DNA of 64,000 bases from a virus: positions 55,004-119,003 of the IMG/VR virus record IMGVR_UViG_3300009124_000002; one strand, 5' to 3'. The notes beneath the pieces are model-generated. The model did no database searches. It was not told the origin of the DNA and saw only the letters and a program-made list of their open reading frames with translations. Positions 45,995 to 53,193 of the stretch are shown here, in pieces (the stretch's first letter is position 1; the number at the start of each line of letters is the position of its first letter). A program made the translations under genes and the position numbers.

Positions 45995-46387
45995 TTAATT
46001 TCTCCACCTCTCACCGAAACCTAAAGGTCCAAGGTCTGGTGATGATCCTTTGGGTTCATCTAAAGAAGATTTGATATCATTGGTGTCAGCTGAATATAGG
46101 GAAGCAAAAGCAGTGAGTGTAAGTATGTAAACTCTTTTAAGGTTAGTTGTAGCAGTTGATCTGCTGACGATATTTCTCTCATGGAAGATAAAAGTAGTAT
46201 CTATGTTCTCTGGAACGTATGGCACTAGTCTCATCTTAAAGTCTCTCTCTAAGAATTCCAATACGCCATACACTTCAATGTAACCATTGCTGTAGTTGTA
46301 ATCAATCTCTTCACCGATCACCCTTGATCCATCCACTAGCGTGTAGACACAAATGTCAACACTGTTTATAAAATCTTCATCATACAT
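45995..46387 (-). CDS. Conserved hypothetical protein downstream of uvsW
   Basis: A 130-residue protein from the ATG at 46387, overlapping the uvsW stop (TGATG). The first 80 residues (VDICVYTLVDGSRVIGEEIDYNYSNGYIEVYGVLEFL) have an Sm/SH3-like barrel pattern. The tail is flexible with SSPDLGPLGFGERW. Position next to uvsW is conserved in relatives as I recall. Function is unknown. Confidence 0.6.
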   Translation of the reverse strand: MYDEDFINSVDICVYTLVDGSRVIGEEIDYNYSNGYIEVYGVLEFLERDFKMRLVPYVPENIDTTFIFHERNIVSRSTATTNLKRVYILTLTAFASLYSADTNDIKSSLDEPKGSSPDLGPLGFGERWRN

Positions 46388-47841
46388 CACTTTACCTCCA
46401 CTTCAAAGATTGAAAAATCAAAGTTTTGTTTTTCGTAGATCTTAACTCTTTCTACGGCATGATTCATAGTGTAGTTCTTTCTCGATTTCCAGCTTAGGTT
46501 GTCACTGATATCATAAACCTTAGTTGGTTTATCGTGGTTTCCTTTTCGGAGTCCACGACCAATTGACTGTAGCACACGTATCTGAGATTTTGTTGGTGCA
46601 GCGAACACAATGTTATTTAGGTTCCGTATATTGATGCCAGTAGAGAATGTCCCCATTGATGCAACAATGATGGCATTGGTTTCTTGCTCAGTGATTTCGC
46701 GAATGCGTTCTCTCTGGTCTACTGATACTGCACCCGATACAAAGAACACTTTACGTTCTCCTGCTCTTGCCTGAAGTTGGTCAAACAAAGGTTTACCATG
46801 TTTGGCAACAAGGTTGTAAAGCACCAGTGAGTTGCCAGTCTGATCAAGTGTTAGATTGCAGATGAAGCGATTCCTTGCTTCATTGGTTACCAGAAACTCG
46901 ATCTCCTCCTGATACTTCTTCTTACCAAATGCCTTTCTTACTTCATCTGAGTACTTGAGGACAAGGCAGGATACCTTGAGTTGTGCCAGTGTGTCATTTT
47001 CAATTAACTCCTTTGTAGAAGTGACATGATAAGGATCGCCAAAGTGACCAGTCAGGACAAGTTCATGCACCTTGGTTCCATCTAGTGTTCCTGTTGTCCC
47101 AATACGATAAGAAGCATTCTCCAGCATACCCATAATCTTGTTCAATGACTTTGCCTTGAAGGTATGCGCTTCGTCACCAATGACTCCACCAAACTGTCTA
47201 AACCAATCTGGTGGGCATAGGATTGCTGATTGCCATGTAGTGATAACAACTCTCTGCTCAAACATGATTTTGTCTTTGCCTGAGTAGATACGATGAACAT
47301 TCTCTGGGACGGGAAATCCATTCACCTTTGAGTAATCTTGAAAGTCCTTATACATCTGTTCAACCAGTGATGTAGTTGGAACCACGATAAGAAACTTGTC
47401 TTCCTCTGTAGCAAGGAAGTAACGCATCAGCAGATAGATGATTAGAGACTTACCAGAACCTGTTGGTGAAACAAGGATTGCCCTACGCTTTACCACTCCA
47501 TGATTCCAAGCCTGAATCTGATAGTCTCTTGGTTGAAATGGCAATTGCGTTTCTAGATGCGGAGTATCTGGTTCTGGCGGGAAGATGTTCTCATTAACCT
47601 TGAGTTTGTATCCCTGAGTCTCAGAGAAACGAATAAGGTCATTCACCAGACCATAGGGGAGGATACCATTGACTCGATTGAAGATTCGTATCTTGCCATC
47701 CCAGATCTTGTTTCGAAACGAAGGAACAAATTTGTATCCCGGTGCATAGAAAGTGTAGTGGTCAGCAATCTCCATAAGAACCCCTTGGTCATCGCATTCA
47801 AGCATGACAAAGGCTTCGTTTCTCTTATGGACTTCAATCAT
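46387..47841 (-). CDS. uvsW: UvsW DNA/RNA helicase
   Basis: The 484-residue superfamily 2 helicase unwinds branched DNA and R-loops, controlling origin use in T4. Motifs: RDYQIQAWNHG (Q-like), Walker A SPTGSGKSLII, GVIGDEAHTFKA (DEAH), GTTGTLDG (motif III), IIVASMGTFSTGINIRN (V) and QSIGRGLRKG (VI). Length is near T4 UvsW (503). A plus-strand late promoter lies just outside its start. Confidence 0.94.
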   Translation of the reverse strand: MIEVHKRNEAFVMLECDDQGVLMEIADHYTFYAPGYKFVPSFRNKIWDGKIRIFNRVNGILPYGLVNDLIRFSETQGYKLKVNENIFPPEPDTPHLETQLPFQPRDYQIQAWNHGVVKRRAILVSPTGSGKSLIIYLLMRYFLATEEDKFLIVVPTTSLVEQMYKDFQDYSKVNGFPVPENVHRIYSGKDKIMFEQRVVITTWQSAILCPPDWFRQFGGVIGDEAHTFKAKSLNKIMGMLENASYRIGTTGTLDGTKVHELVLTGHFGDPYHVTSTKELIENDTLAQLKVSCLVLKYSDEVRKAFGKKKYQEEIEFLVTNEARNRFICNLTLDQTGNSLVLYNLVAKHGKPLFDQLQARAGERKVFFVSGAVSVDQRERIREITEQETNAIIVASMGTFSTGINIRNLNNIVFAAPTKSQIRVLQSIGRGLRKGNHDKPTKVYDISDNLSWKSRKNYTMNHAVERVKIYEKQNFDFSIFEVEVK

Positions 47842-47849
47842 TATAAATA
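47842..47849 (+). promoter_or_regulatory. Plus-strand late promoter TATAAATA
   Basis: A perfect TATAAATA in the plus orientation begins one base beyond the uvsW start and ends six bases before the GTG of a plus-strand ORF, the same spacing as the minus-strand late genes. Confidence 0.65.
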
Positions 47850-47855
47850 TCTAGC

Positions 47856-47996
47856 GTGAAGAAAACTGTAAGACTACGAGAGATTTACGAAGAAGCCTAC
47901 AGAAGAAACAAAGCGAATCCCGCACTTGATATCCATGAAATGGTTCTTGAAATCATCAAAAGATGGAAATCAGAAGGTTACATCATCATTAGTTAG
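47856..47996 (+). CDS. 46-residue plus-strand protein with its own late promoter
   Basis: A GTG-initiated ORF on the strand opposite to all other genes, filling the uvsW-uvsY gap: MKKTVRLREIYEEAYRRNKA, NPALDIHEMVLEIIKRWKSE, GYIIIS. It is an amphipathic, basic helical protein. TATAAATA ends six bases before the GTG, so the transcript should be leaderless. The stop overlaps the uvsY stop tail to tail. Compact fit between neighbours and promoter spacing argue that it is real. No family is known. Confidence 0.65.
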   Translation: MKKTVRLREIYEEAYRRNKANPALDIHEMVLEIIKRWKSEGYIIIS

Positions 47997-48439
47997 GCAC
48001 CAGCAGTAAACTTCTTCCAATCGATTATATTTCGGATATTCTGGTGACGCCACTTGATGTTGTCCATGATATCAATCAGAGTATCGATGATGACTTTTTG
48101 ATACTCAATCTGAGATTCAATCTTAGTGAGTTCGGGGTCAGTCTTATAGTAATGATCCATGTTGGTCTTGAGTGGTTTGGTCATACCATCAAAGGGATCA
48201 TACTTCCATCCTCTTTCCTCAATGTCAGTCTTGGTCATCTTCCCTTCAAAGTAAAGCCACTTGTCCTTCTTTGAGGAATCGAATTCCATCTGCTTCTTTT
48301 TCAAATTCAATTTTGCAGTGCTGAGAAGAGAGAGATACTTCGCATGAAGTTTTGCGGACTTGATGGACGTTTCGTCTAGGTTGATATTGTCAATCTGGGA
48401 GTCCTTCTCCCACATGCCCAGAATTTCGTCTAATGTCAT
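47993..48439 (-). CDS. uvsY: UvsY recombination mediator
   Basis: The 148-residue protein loads UvsX onto gp32-coated single-stranded DNA. Pattern as T4 UvsY (137 residues): MTLDEILGMWEKDSQIDNINLDETSIKSAKLHAKYL, a basic middle (LNLKKKQMEFDSSKKDKWLYFEGKM) and the C-terminal helix IIDTLIDIMDNIKWRHQNIRNIIDWKKF. Located next to uvsW as in relatives. A homing endonuclease gene is inserted three bases upstream. Confidence 0.88.
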   Translation of the reverse strand: MTLDEILGMWEKDSQIDNINLDETSIKSAKLHAKYLSLLSTAKLNLKKKQMEFDSSKKDKWLYFEGKMTKTDIEERGWKYDPFDGMTKPLKTNMDHYYKTDPELTKIESQIEYQKVIIDTLIDIMDNIKWRHQNIRNIIDWKKFTAGA

Positions 48440-48442
48440 ATT

Positions 48443-49132
48443 TTATATATGCCTGCAATTCTCAAAGTGGTAGCGTTTCATGTTCGAAATGCTACCTTCT
48501 TTTCCACAATGCGGGCAAGTGGTTTTTGGCTTGGGTTTACCCTTACGTGCTTCACTCATTTTCCTCTTGGTTTCTTCAGAGAACTTTTTGCCATAATTTG
48601 GGCTCTTTTCACCCATATATTTGCCCTTACGTGCTTCACTCTGTTTCCTCTTGGATTCTTCAGTGCGTTTTTTGCCCTTCTTGGCATCACTCTGTTTCCT
48701 CTTGGTTTCTTCAGAATGTGTTTTACCATAATTTGGGTTCTTTTCAACACTCTTGGCTTCCCTCATTTTCCTCTTGGTTTCTTCAGAATGCTTTTTGCCC
48801 TTACGTGCTTCACTCTGTTTCCTCTTGGTTTCTTCAGAGAACTTTTTACCCTCATTTGTATTACCACCTTGTCCTTCTTCCGGTGTCATATTTGCAAAAT
48901 CTTTAGATTCTACAATATTCCATTTATAAGAGTAATCCAAGGCGACCTTCTTGAATTCTTCCTTATCTTCAGTTTGGAAAAGAACCTCTGTGGTCACATC
49001 ATTCCCGTGTTTCTTTAAGTGACGACTCCAATGTTTACCAGAGCCTCTATAAGCATATGGATCTTCTGACTCTGTTTTACCAAGGTATTTGAGACCCGTG
49101 AGATTGTGGGTCTTGAGGTATAAATAAATCAT
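48443..49132 (-). CDS. GIY-YIG homing endonuclease with NUMOD3 repeats
   Basis: The 229-residue protein has an N-terminal GIY-YIG-type nuclease (IYLYLKTHNLTGLKYLGKT, with RGSGKHW) to about residue 90. It is followed by five to six NUMOD3 DNA-binding repeats of the form S-E-E-T-K-R-K-x-S-E-A-R-K-G-K, and a C-terminal zinc-knuckle-like CPHCGKEG...HFENC. This is the Seg/mob type of free-standing phage homing endonuclease. It sits between uvsY and the tube-like gene and is a probable mobile element; its cognate site is likely nearby in phages lacking it. Confidence 0.85.
   Translation of the reverse strand: MIYLYLKTHNLTGLKYLGKTESEDPYAYRGSGKHWSRHLKKHGNDVTTEVLFQTEDKEEFKKVALDYSYKWNIVESKDFANMTPEEGQGGNTNEGKKFSEETKRKQSEARKGKKHSEETKRKMREAKSVEKNPNYGKTHSEETKRKQSDAKKGKKRTEESKRKQSEARKGKYMGEKSPNYGKKFSEETKRKMSEARKGKPKPKTTCPHCGKEGSISNMKRYHFENCRHI
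48545..48850 (-). repeat. NUMOD3 tandem repeats
   Basis: The top strand repeats segments such as tttcctcttggtttcttcaga, spaced mostly about 45-60 bases apart, coding for S-E-E-T-K-R-K-type units of the homing endonuclease. Near-identity between units suggests recent repeat expansion or homogenisation. Confidence 0.75.
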
Positions 49133-49203
49133 GCTGCATACCTTTCTTTAAATGCTGTAAGTGTAGAGTCCTTGGGGATTGGTACTCCCGCGAAGGACTT
49201 CAA
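49129..49203 (-). CDS. Possible 24-residue ORF before the homing endonuclease
   Basis: A TTG-initiated frame, MKSFAGVPIPKDSTLTAFKE RYAA, ending with ATGA overlap into the endonuclease start. It looks like the N-terminus of a longer protein, possibly the upstream fragment of a gene split by the endonuclease insertion. The TTG is only three bases after TATAAATA, which is awkward for translation, so coding status is doubtful. Confidence 0.3.
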   Translation of the reverse strand: MKSFAGVPIPKDSTLTAFKERYAA

Positions 49204-49206
49204 TTC

Positions 49207-49214
49207 TATTTATA
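49207..49214 (-). promoter_or_regulatory. Late promoter TATAAATA before the homing endonuclease
   Basis: A perfect TATAAATA on the minus strand lies about 74 bases before the endonuclease ATG and just after the tube-like gene. It would give late expression of the endonuclease and uvsY. Confidence 0.6.
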
Positions 49215-49227
49215 CAAATCAATTCTT

Positions 49228-49698
49228 TCAGATTATGGAAAACCGGTCATAGCGAAAGGTAACGTCTGCTTGAAGATACTCAACATCTTGGGTTTGAGTA
49301 GAGAACTCAACACCACTCAGTGTTGTAGGGAATGCATTCAGAAACTGAAACTGCTTGTTTATATTGTTGTGGCTGGTAAGGACCGTAAGAATCATATCAG
49401 AAACAGTGATGCTTTTCTTAGTGACGTTATTTTGAATCCAATTGTAGATCTCACTGTAGTTCTTCATGCTCTCATCAATCATGAAGCGACAACTCATGGT
49501 GCCATACTCTACTCTTTCACCGGGAATATATCCAATGTTGCCTCTGTAGGAAGTAGCAACTTCACCAAGCGAGAGATCTGGAATAGTGAAACTGGTCAGG
49601 AAGTATTCAACATTCGCATACTTAGTGAAATCAATCCCCAACTTGAATCCAGTTGGTGAAAGCAAATTGAAGTTATCTGTGAGTGTGCTATCTGCCAT
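49228..49698 (-). CDS. Tail-tube-like virion protein
   Basis: The 156-residue protein has the tube-fold pattern also seen in gp19 at 54766-55290: FNLLSPTGFKLGID (first strand), TSFTIPDLSLGEVATSYRGNIGYIPGERVEYGTMSCRFMIDESMKNYSEIYNWI, then a long insert and YLQADVTFRYDRF. Marine T4-like phages encode such a second protein after gp23, annotated as a virion protein as I recall. It may cap or start the tube. A late promoter six bases before its ATG separates it from gp23. Confidence 0.65.
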   Translation of the reverse strand: MADSTLTDNFNLLSPTGFKLGIDFTKYANVEYFLTSFTIPDLSLGEVATSYRGNIGYIPGERVEYGTMSCRFMIDESMKNYSEIYNWIQNNVTKKSITVSDMILTVLTSHNNINKQFQFLNAFPTTLSGVEFSTQTQDVEYLQADVTFRYDRFSII

Positions 49699-49704
49699 AT
49701 GAAG

Positions 49705-49712
49705 TATTTATA
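49705..49712 (-). promoter_or_regulatory. Late promoter TATAAATA of the tube-like gene
   Basis: A perfect minus-strand TATAAATA starting directly in the T-tract of the gp23 terminator and ending six bases before the ATG. Confidence 0.75.
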
Positions 49713-49742
49713 AAAAAAGGGAGTCCCCTTTCGAGGACTCCC
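49712..49742 (-). terminator. Terminator after gp23
   Basis: Minus strand: stem GGGAGTCC / GGACTCCC (8 bp, 8-nt loop) followed by seven T residues, 30 bases after the gp23 stop. The T-tract runs into the next late promoter. Confidence 0.88.
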
Positions 49743-49771
49743 ATGAGTTTACTTACTTACCTATCCTAAGA

Positions 49772-51034
49772 TTAGGAAGGATCAGAGATGTTGATGTTCT
49801 CAACAACGAATCGACGGTAGTAAGGATTGTCATCACCAGCAGAAGCACCAGTACCAACAGTTCCAGCAACAAGAGGATTATGGGCAGTGCCATAGCGGGT
49901 CTTGAAGGCAATACGAGGCTGGAAGTTTTCTTCACCAACGCCTTTGACCATTGTCAAAGGAACGTAAGGAGCATAGAAGAAACCAGCATCGTAAGGATTG
50001 CTACCACGATAACCAACATTGACAACACCAGCAGAGGCGTAAGGGTCAACGTAGATCTTCATGTTACCAATGGAACCAACGAGTGTGTTCTGACCGTAGT
50101 CGGAAGTAACATTGGAACCAACACCAGTGCTGTCGAGCTTACCAGTAGCGGCAAGAGCGGAAGCAACATCAGCGTGAACGATGGCGAGGTTACCCTTACC
50201 ACGGCGTGTCTGACTGAAGATTGTGTTGGCTTCAAGGTCCAACTGGAACAACAGGGCTTGGAACTTCTCAATAGCCCAACGACCATCAGCATCGATAGCA
50301 AGGTCGAAGATACCAGCAGTGGAGAGACCAGTCTGCTGGGCACCGGGCTTGGCAGCATAGTCGAGTTCACCAATAATTTCTCTGTTGATTTCAGCAAGAA
50401 TCTCCTGAGAGAGAATATTGGCGAGTTCGCTTTCGGCATCAAGACCATGAACAGCCTTGAGATCCTGAGCGAGTTCCATTGTGTATTCAGCCTTCAGGGC
50501 GCGAGTCTTAGCAGTAACTGTGCATTTCTCGATTGTGAAACCCATGTTAGCAAGGATATCACCTTCAGCATTAGCTGTATCAAGACCTTTACCAGTGTCG
50601 CCATCACCAGAGAAGTAACGGTCAGCAGAATCGAAGAGAGCTTCAGTGTCAGCAGTGGTAACAGTGTTAGTGCTAGACGAGTCATCCTCATTGTAGCGAG
50701 CCTTCATTGCAAAGATGAGACCTGTAGGACCAGTCATGGGCTGGACACCACAGACATCATAAGCAATCAAAGAAGGCATGGCGCGACGAACGAGGCTAAT
50801 GAGAACGGGGTCACCGTTTGCAGCAGAAGCAGCAACCGAGCCACCACCGGCAGCAGCAGCAGCATCTTCAGTGATGAAGTTAGAAAGCGCAGCAGCCTGC
50901 TTGCGGGATTCAACTTCGGTGTTTTCGAGAAGCTGTGCAGTAACAGCCTTACGATGTGCATCCTTGATAGCAGGAGCTTCGGGATGCTCAAGGATGGACT
51001 TCCATTTTTCGATATTTGCTTGTGAATTAAACAT
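49772..51034 (-). CDS. 23: Major capsid protein gp23
   Basis: The 420-residue HK97-fold capsid protein. The N-terminal part (MFNSQANIEKWKSILEHPEAPAIKDAHRKAVTAQLLENTE) is the scaffold-facing segment. SNFITE followed by DAAAAAG at residue 56 fits the gp21 cleavage site (T4 cleaves after Glu65). PVLISLVRRAMPSLIAYDVCGVQPMTGPTGLIFAM is the strongly conserved T4-type core, and FKTRYGTAHNPL closes the protein. Shorter than T4 gp23 (521). Followed by a clear terminator. Confidence 0.96.
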   Translation of the reverse strand: MFNSQANIEKWKSILEHPEAPAIKDAHRKAVTAQLLENTEVESRKQAAALSNFITEDAAAAAGGGSVAASAANGDPVLISLVRRAMPSLIAYDVCGVQPMTGPTGLIFAMKARYNEDDSSSTNTVTTADTEALFDSADRYFSGDGDTGKGLDTANAEGDILANMGFTIEKCTVTAKTRALKAEYTMELAQDLKAVHGLDAESELANILSQEILAEINREIIGELDYAAKPGAQQTGLSTAGIFDLAIDADGRWAIEKFQALLFQLDLEANTIFSQTRRGKGNLAIVHADVASALAATGKLDSTGVGSNVTSDYGQNTLVGSIGNMKIYVDPYASAGVVNVGYRGSNPYDAGFFYAPYVPLTMVKGVGEENFQPRIAFKTRYGTAHNPLVAGTVGTGASAGDDNPYYRRFVVENINISDPS

Positions 51035-51076
51035 TTTTTTGGATTCTTTCTAGTAGTTTACGGTTTGGGTTTTTAA

Positions 51077-52108
51077 TTATTTGAACAAACGACTCAGTGA
51101 ATCATGATACTGTTTCATCTCGGGAGAAAGCCCATCAGTGATGTCTTTCTTTTCTTCACCTTCAATGATTTGCTTAGTCTCAATGATCTCATCGTTACCT
51201 TCATTCAATTCTTTTTCTTCAGGCTTGTTTGAGAAATAGGATTCCTTGATTGTCTTGACCTTCTTGGTGAAGGTATCGACATCAACAAACTCTACATCTT
51301 CAACAAGGGAAGCAAGCTTGACACTCTGTGTAGTTGCAAGATTTTCGGACGCTTCAGAGAGAATCTTCTCGCGAGAGAGTTTCTCAACTTGTTCCTTGAG
51401 TTCGGCAACAGCACTAGTGCTTTCTTGCAGTTGACTTTCGAGTTCAAGAGCCTTGGCTTCAACCTCCTCATAGAGATCGACTTTGGACTCAGGCACTTCG
51501 ATGTAGTTTTCTGTAAAGACAGTCTTCAGAGCAGTCATGAAGTCTTCAGTCAATTCGGAACGAAGACCAGCATCAATAGCAACTTCATTCTCCTTGACCC
51601 ATTCAGTGACAACGTAGTCAAGATAGGAGTTAACCTTCTCGGCAAGATCAGCGCGAATGGATTCAGTTTCTTCAGTCAGCTTCACTTCATACTCAGACTC
51701 CAACTTCTCAGTGGCTTCACGAAGTTTGGAAGTGAAGGCAGCTTCAAAGATGACGGAGGCTTTATCCTTGAAGTCCTCAGTGAGACCTTCAGTGGAGTTA
51801 ACAAGAACATCAAGGTCTTCCTTATAAGAAGCCTTCAGTTCTTCTTCCTCTTCTTCCTCTTCTTCCTCGTCGCCATGCTCCATTTCTTTCACAGACTTCT
51901 TGGCTTCAGAGACTTCTTCTTCCTCTTCTTCCTCACCAGCTTCGCCGTCGCCTTCTTCCTCATCTTCATGAGCAACTTCGACCTTGGCTGTCTTTTCTTC
52001 TACATCTTTCTTGGCTTCTTCGATAGACGCAGTTTCTTCAGTTGTTTCCTCAACAAGTTCTGCATCATTCTGAAGCTCTTCCTCAACAGGGTTTTGTTTT
52101 TCTTCCAT
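51077..52108 (-). CDS. 22: Prohead core scaffold gp22
   Basis: The 343-residue scaffold protein has a very acidic N-terminal third with long Glu runs, then helical coiled coils (TEDFKDKASVIFEAAFTSKLREATEKLESEYEVKL) and the C-terminal MKQYHDSLSRLFK that is typical of T4-type gp22 ends. It is degraded by gp21 during maturation. Located between gp21 and gp23 as in T4. A purine-rich AGAAAG ribosome site precedes the ATG. Confidence 0.9.
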   Translation of the reverse strand: MEEKQNPVEEELQNDAELVEETTEETASIEEAKKDVEEKTAKVEVAHEDEEEGDGEAGEEEEEEEVSEAKKSVKEMEHGDEEEEEEEEEELKASYKEDLDVLVNSTEGLTEDFKDKASVIFEAAFTSKLREATEKLESEYEVKLTEETESIRADLAEKVNSYLDYVVTEWVKENEVAIDAGLRSELTEDFMTALKTVFTENYIEVPESKVDLYEEVEAKALELESQLQESTSAVAELKEQVEKLSREKILSEASENLATTQSVKLASLVEDVEFVDVDTFTKKVKTIKESYFSNKPEEKELNEGNDEIIETKQIIEGEEKKDITDGLSPEMKQYHDSLSRLFK

Positions 52109-52128
52109 GTTAGTATACTTCTTTCTGA

Positions 52129-52776
52129 TTAGAGTTTTGAGAGGAAATCTTCGAAGACGTTTTTTTGCGCTTCAGCAAGCTGTGCCGAAGAAGCCTTCTT
52201 GATCTCAGTCTCGTATTCTTCAATTTGTCGAGCAGTCAGTTTTCCGTTGTCCCAAACCCAGTCCACGCCTTCCATGATGCCATTTACAAAGGCACCGGGA
52301 GCGGAGGGGTCTTGAACGATGTCAACTGTAGAAAGCACGAAGTCGTTATTAACGCGACTCACACCATCTTTCATCTCGACTGTTCCCATACCACGACTAG
52401 AGACACCCAACTTCACTCCACCTTCAACGAGTCCTTTCACAATTTTACCCATCGGTGTATCGAGTATGAGTGCCTTTCCAACAACATCATCACCGTTCCA
52501 TTTCAGTTCAGTGATGCGATGTGAAACTTTATCAAGGTTAATCGTAGGTCCATCTGGGTGATTCAACTCACCAACAGCACGACCTGTTTTCACCTGTTCA
52601 GAGATATACTTGTTGACTGCGCCCTCAAGTATGTTCTTTTCGTAAATTCTATTGTTGCGATTCTTCTTGTTCGCTTGCATGAACACACCCTCAATGAAGA
52701 CATTCTTTGCTCCATTCTTACCTTCAATGATGGTGTATCCAAGGTCTTGTTCGATGTGTTCTGAAATTAGTTTCAT
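52129..52776 (-). CDS. 21: Prohead protease gp21
   Basis: The 215-residue serine protease from the ATG at 52776 (MKLISEHIEQDLGYTIIEGKNG) cleaves scaffold, capsid and internal proteins after (L/I/F)-x-E motifs. Catalytic residues fit His in VGELNHPDG and Ser in LGVSSRGMG, the herpes-assemblin-like pair of T4 gp21. Length equals T4 gp21 (212). A small hairpin with an AGAAAAG loop lies just before the start. It is the expected processing enzyme of the cargo proteins at 11565-17591. Confidence 0.93.
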   Translation of the reverse strand: MKLISEHIEQDLGYTIIEGKNGAKNVFIEGVFMQANKKNRNNRIYEKNILEGAVNKYISEQVKTGRAVGELNHPDGPTINLDKVSHRITELKWNGDDVVGKALILDTPMGKIVKGLVEGGVKLGVSSRGMGTVEMKDGVSRVNNDFVLSTVDIVQDPSAPGAFVNGIMEGVDWVWDNGKLTARQIEEYETEIKKASSAQLAEAQKNVFEDFLSKL

Positions 52777-52777
52777 A

Positions 52778-52806
52778 GGTGTTACTTTTCTTAACACAGG
52801 TGTTAC
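52778..52806 (-). promoter_or_regulatory. Hairpin/direct repeat in the gp21 ribosome-binding region
   Basis: GGTGTTAC occurs twice on the top strand (52778-52785 and 52799-52806). In the mRNA, GTGTTA / TAACAC form a 6-bp stem whose loop is AGAAAAG, a purine-rich Shine-Dalgarno-like run, ending three bases before the gp21 ATG. It could tune gp21 translation. Confidence 0.35.
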
Positions 52807-53159
52807 TCATCAAAGTCTGTTTGAAGTGCTACAAATTGTTCTTCCGAGGTTTTAGTCTTGCCCTTATCTTGACCAGTTCCCTTGATCTTGACCTTATTAC
52901 CAACATATCCAATTACGATACCTTCGAAGTGGACCTCTGGACCAAAGCTATCACCATCATGGATATAAACCTTGTCACCATTTTTAAACTCTCTTTTTGC
53001 TTCAGTGACAGATTCATTGAACCTCTTTTGGGCAACTGCTACTTTACGAGCATCAAGTGCATTCGAAACCTTGTCTGCAATAATTGCGTCGAACTGCTCT
53101 TTGGCTTTTGTTTGATTGCCACTTGTAATGCTCTGTAGTAAATCTTTGATTTCGCTCAT
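52803..53159 (-). CDS. Prohead core protein (gp67/gp68-like)
   Basis: The 118-residue protein starts MSEIKDLLQSITSGNQTKAKEQFDAIIADKVSNALDARKVAVAQ, the helical pattern of small prohead core proteins placed before gp21 in T4-like phages. An SH3-like KNGDKVYIHDGDSFG...GIVIGYVGNKVKI module follows. It was called gp68-like by position and N-terminal pattern. A TATAAATA ends six bases before its ATG. Confidence 0.65.
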   Translation of the reverse strand: MSEIKDLLQSITSGNQTKAKEQFDAIIADKVSNALDARKVAVAQKRFNESVTEAKREFKNGDKVYIHDGDSFGPEVHFEGIVIGYVGNKVKIKGTGQDKGKTKTSEEQFVALQTDFDE

Positions 53160-53165
53160 ATCTTC

Positions 53166-53173
53166 TATTTATA
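53166..53173 (-). promoter_or_regulatory. Late promoter TATAAATA (gp68-like/gp21/gp22/gp23)
   Basis: A perfect minus-strand TATAAATA ending six bases before the ATG at 53159, upstream of the head assembly block gp68-like to gp23. Confidence 0.75.
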
Positions 53174-53193
53174 ATATTTGATTCTTCCAATTG

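Noticed and set aside
48545-48850. Regularly spaced repeats as a CRISPR array
   Set aside because: The repeats are coding NUMOD3 units within one open frame, and spacing and spacers do not fit an array.
49119-49126. TATAAATA on the plus strand
   Set aside because: It is created by codons at the start of the homing endonuclease (I-Y-L-Y), and the following plus-strand frame is only six codons.
49880-51025. A 381-codon open frame on the plus strand opposite gp23
   Set aside because: It mirrors the codon structure of the highly expressed capsid gene, has no family pattern or promoter, and gp23 on the other strand is certain.
51389-52132. A 247-codon plus-strand frame opposite gp22
   Set aside because: It arises from the Glu-rich codons of the scaffold read in reverse, giving Phe/Leu-rich nonsense.
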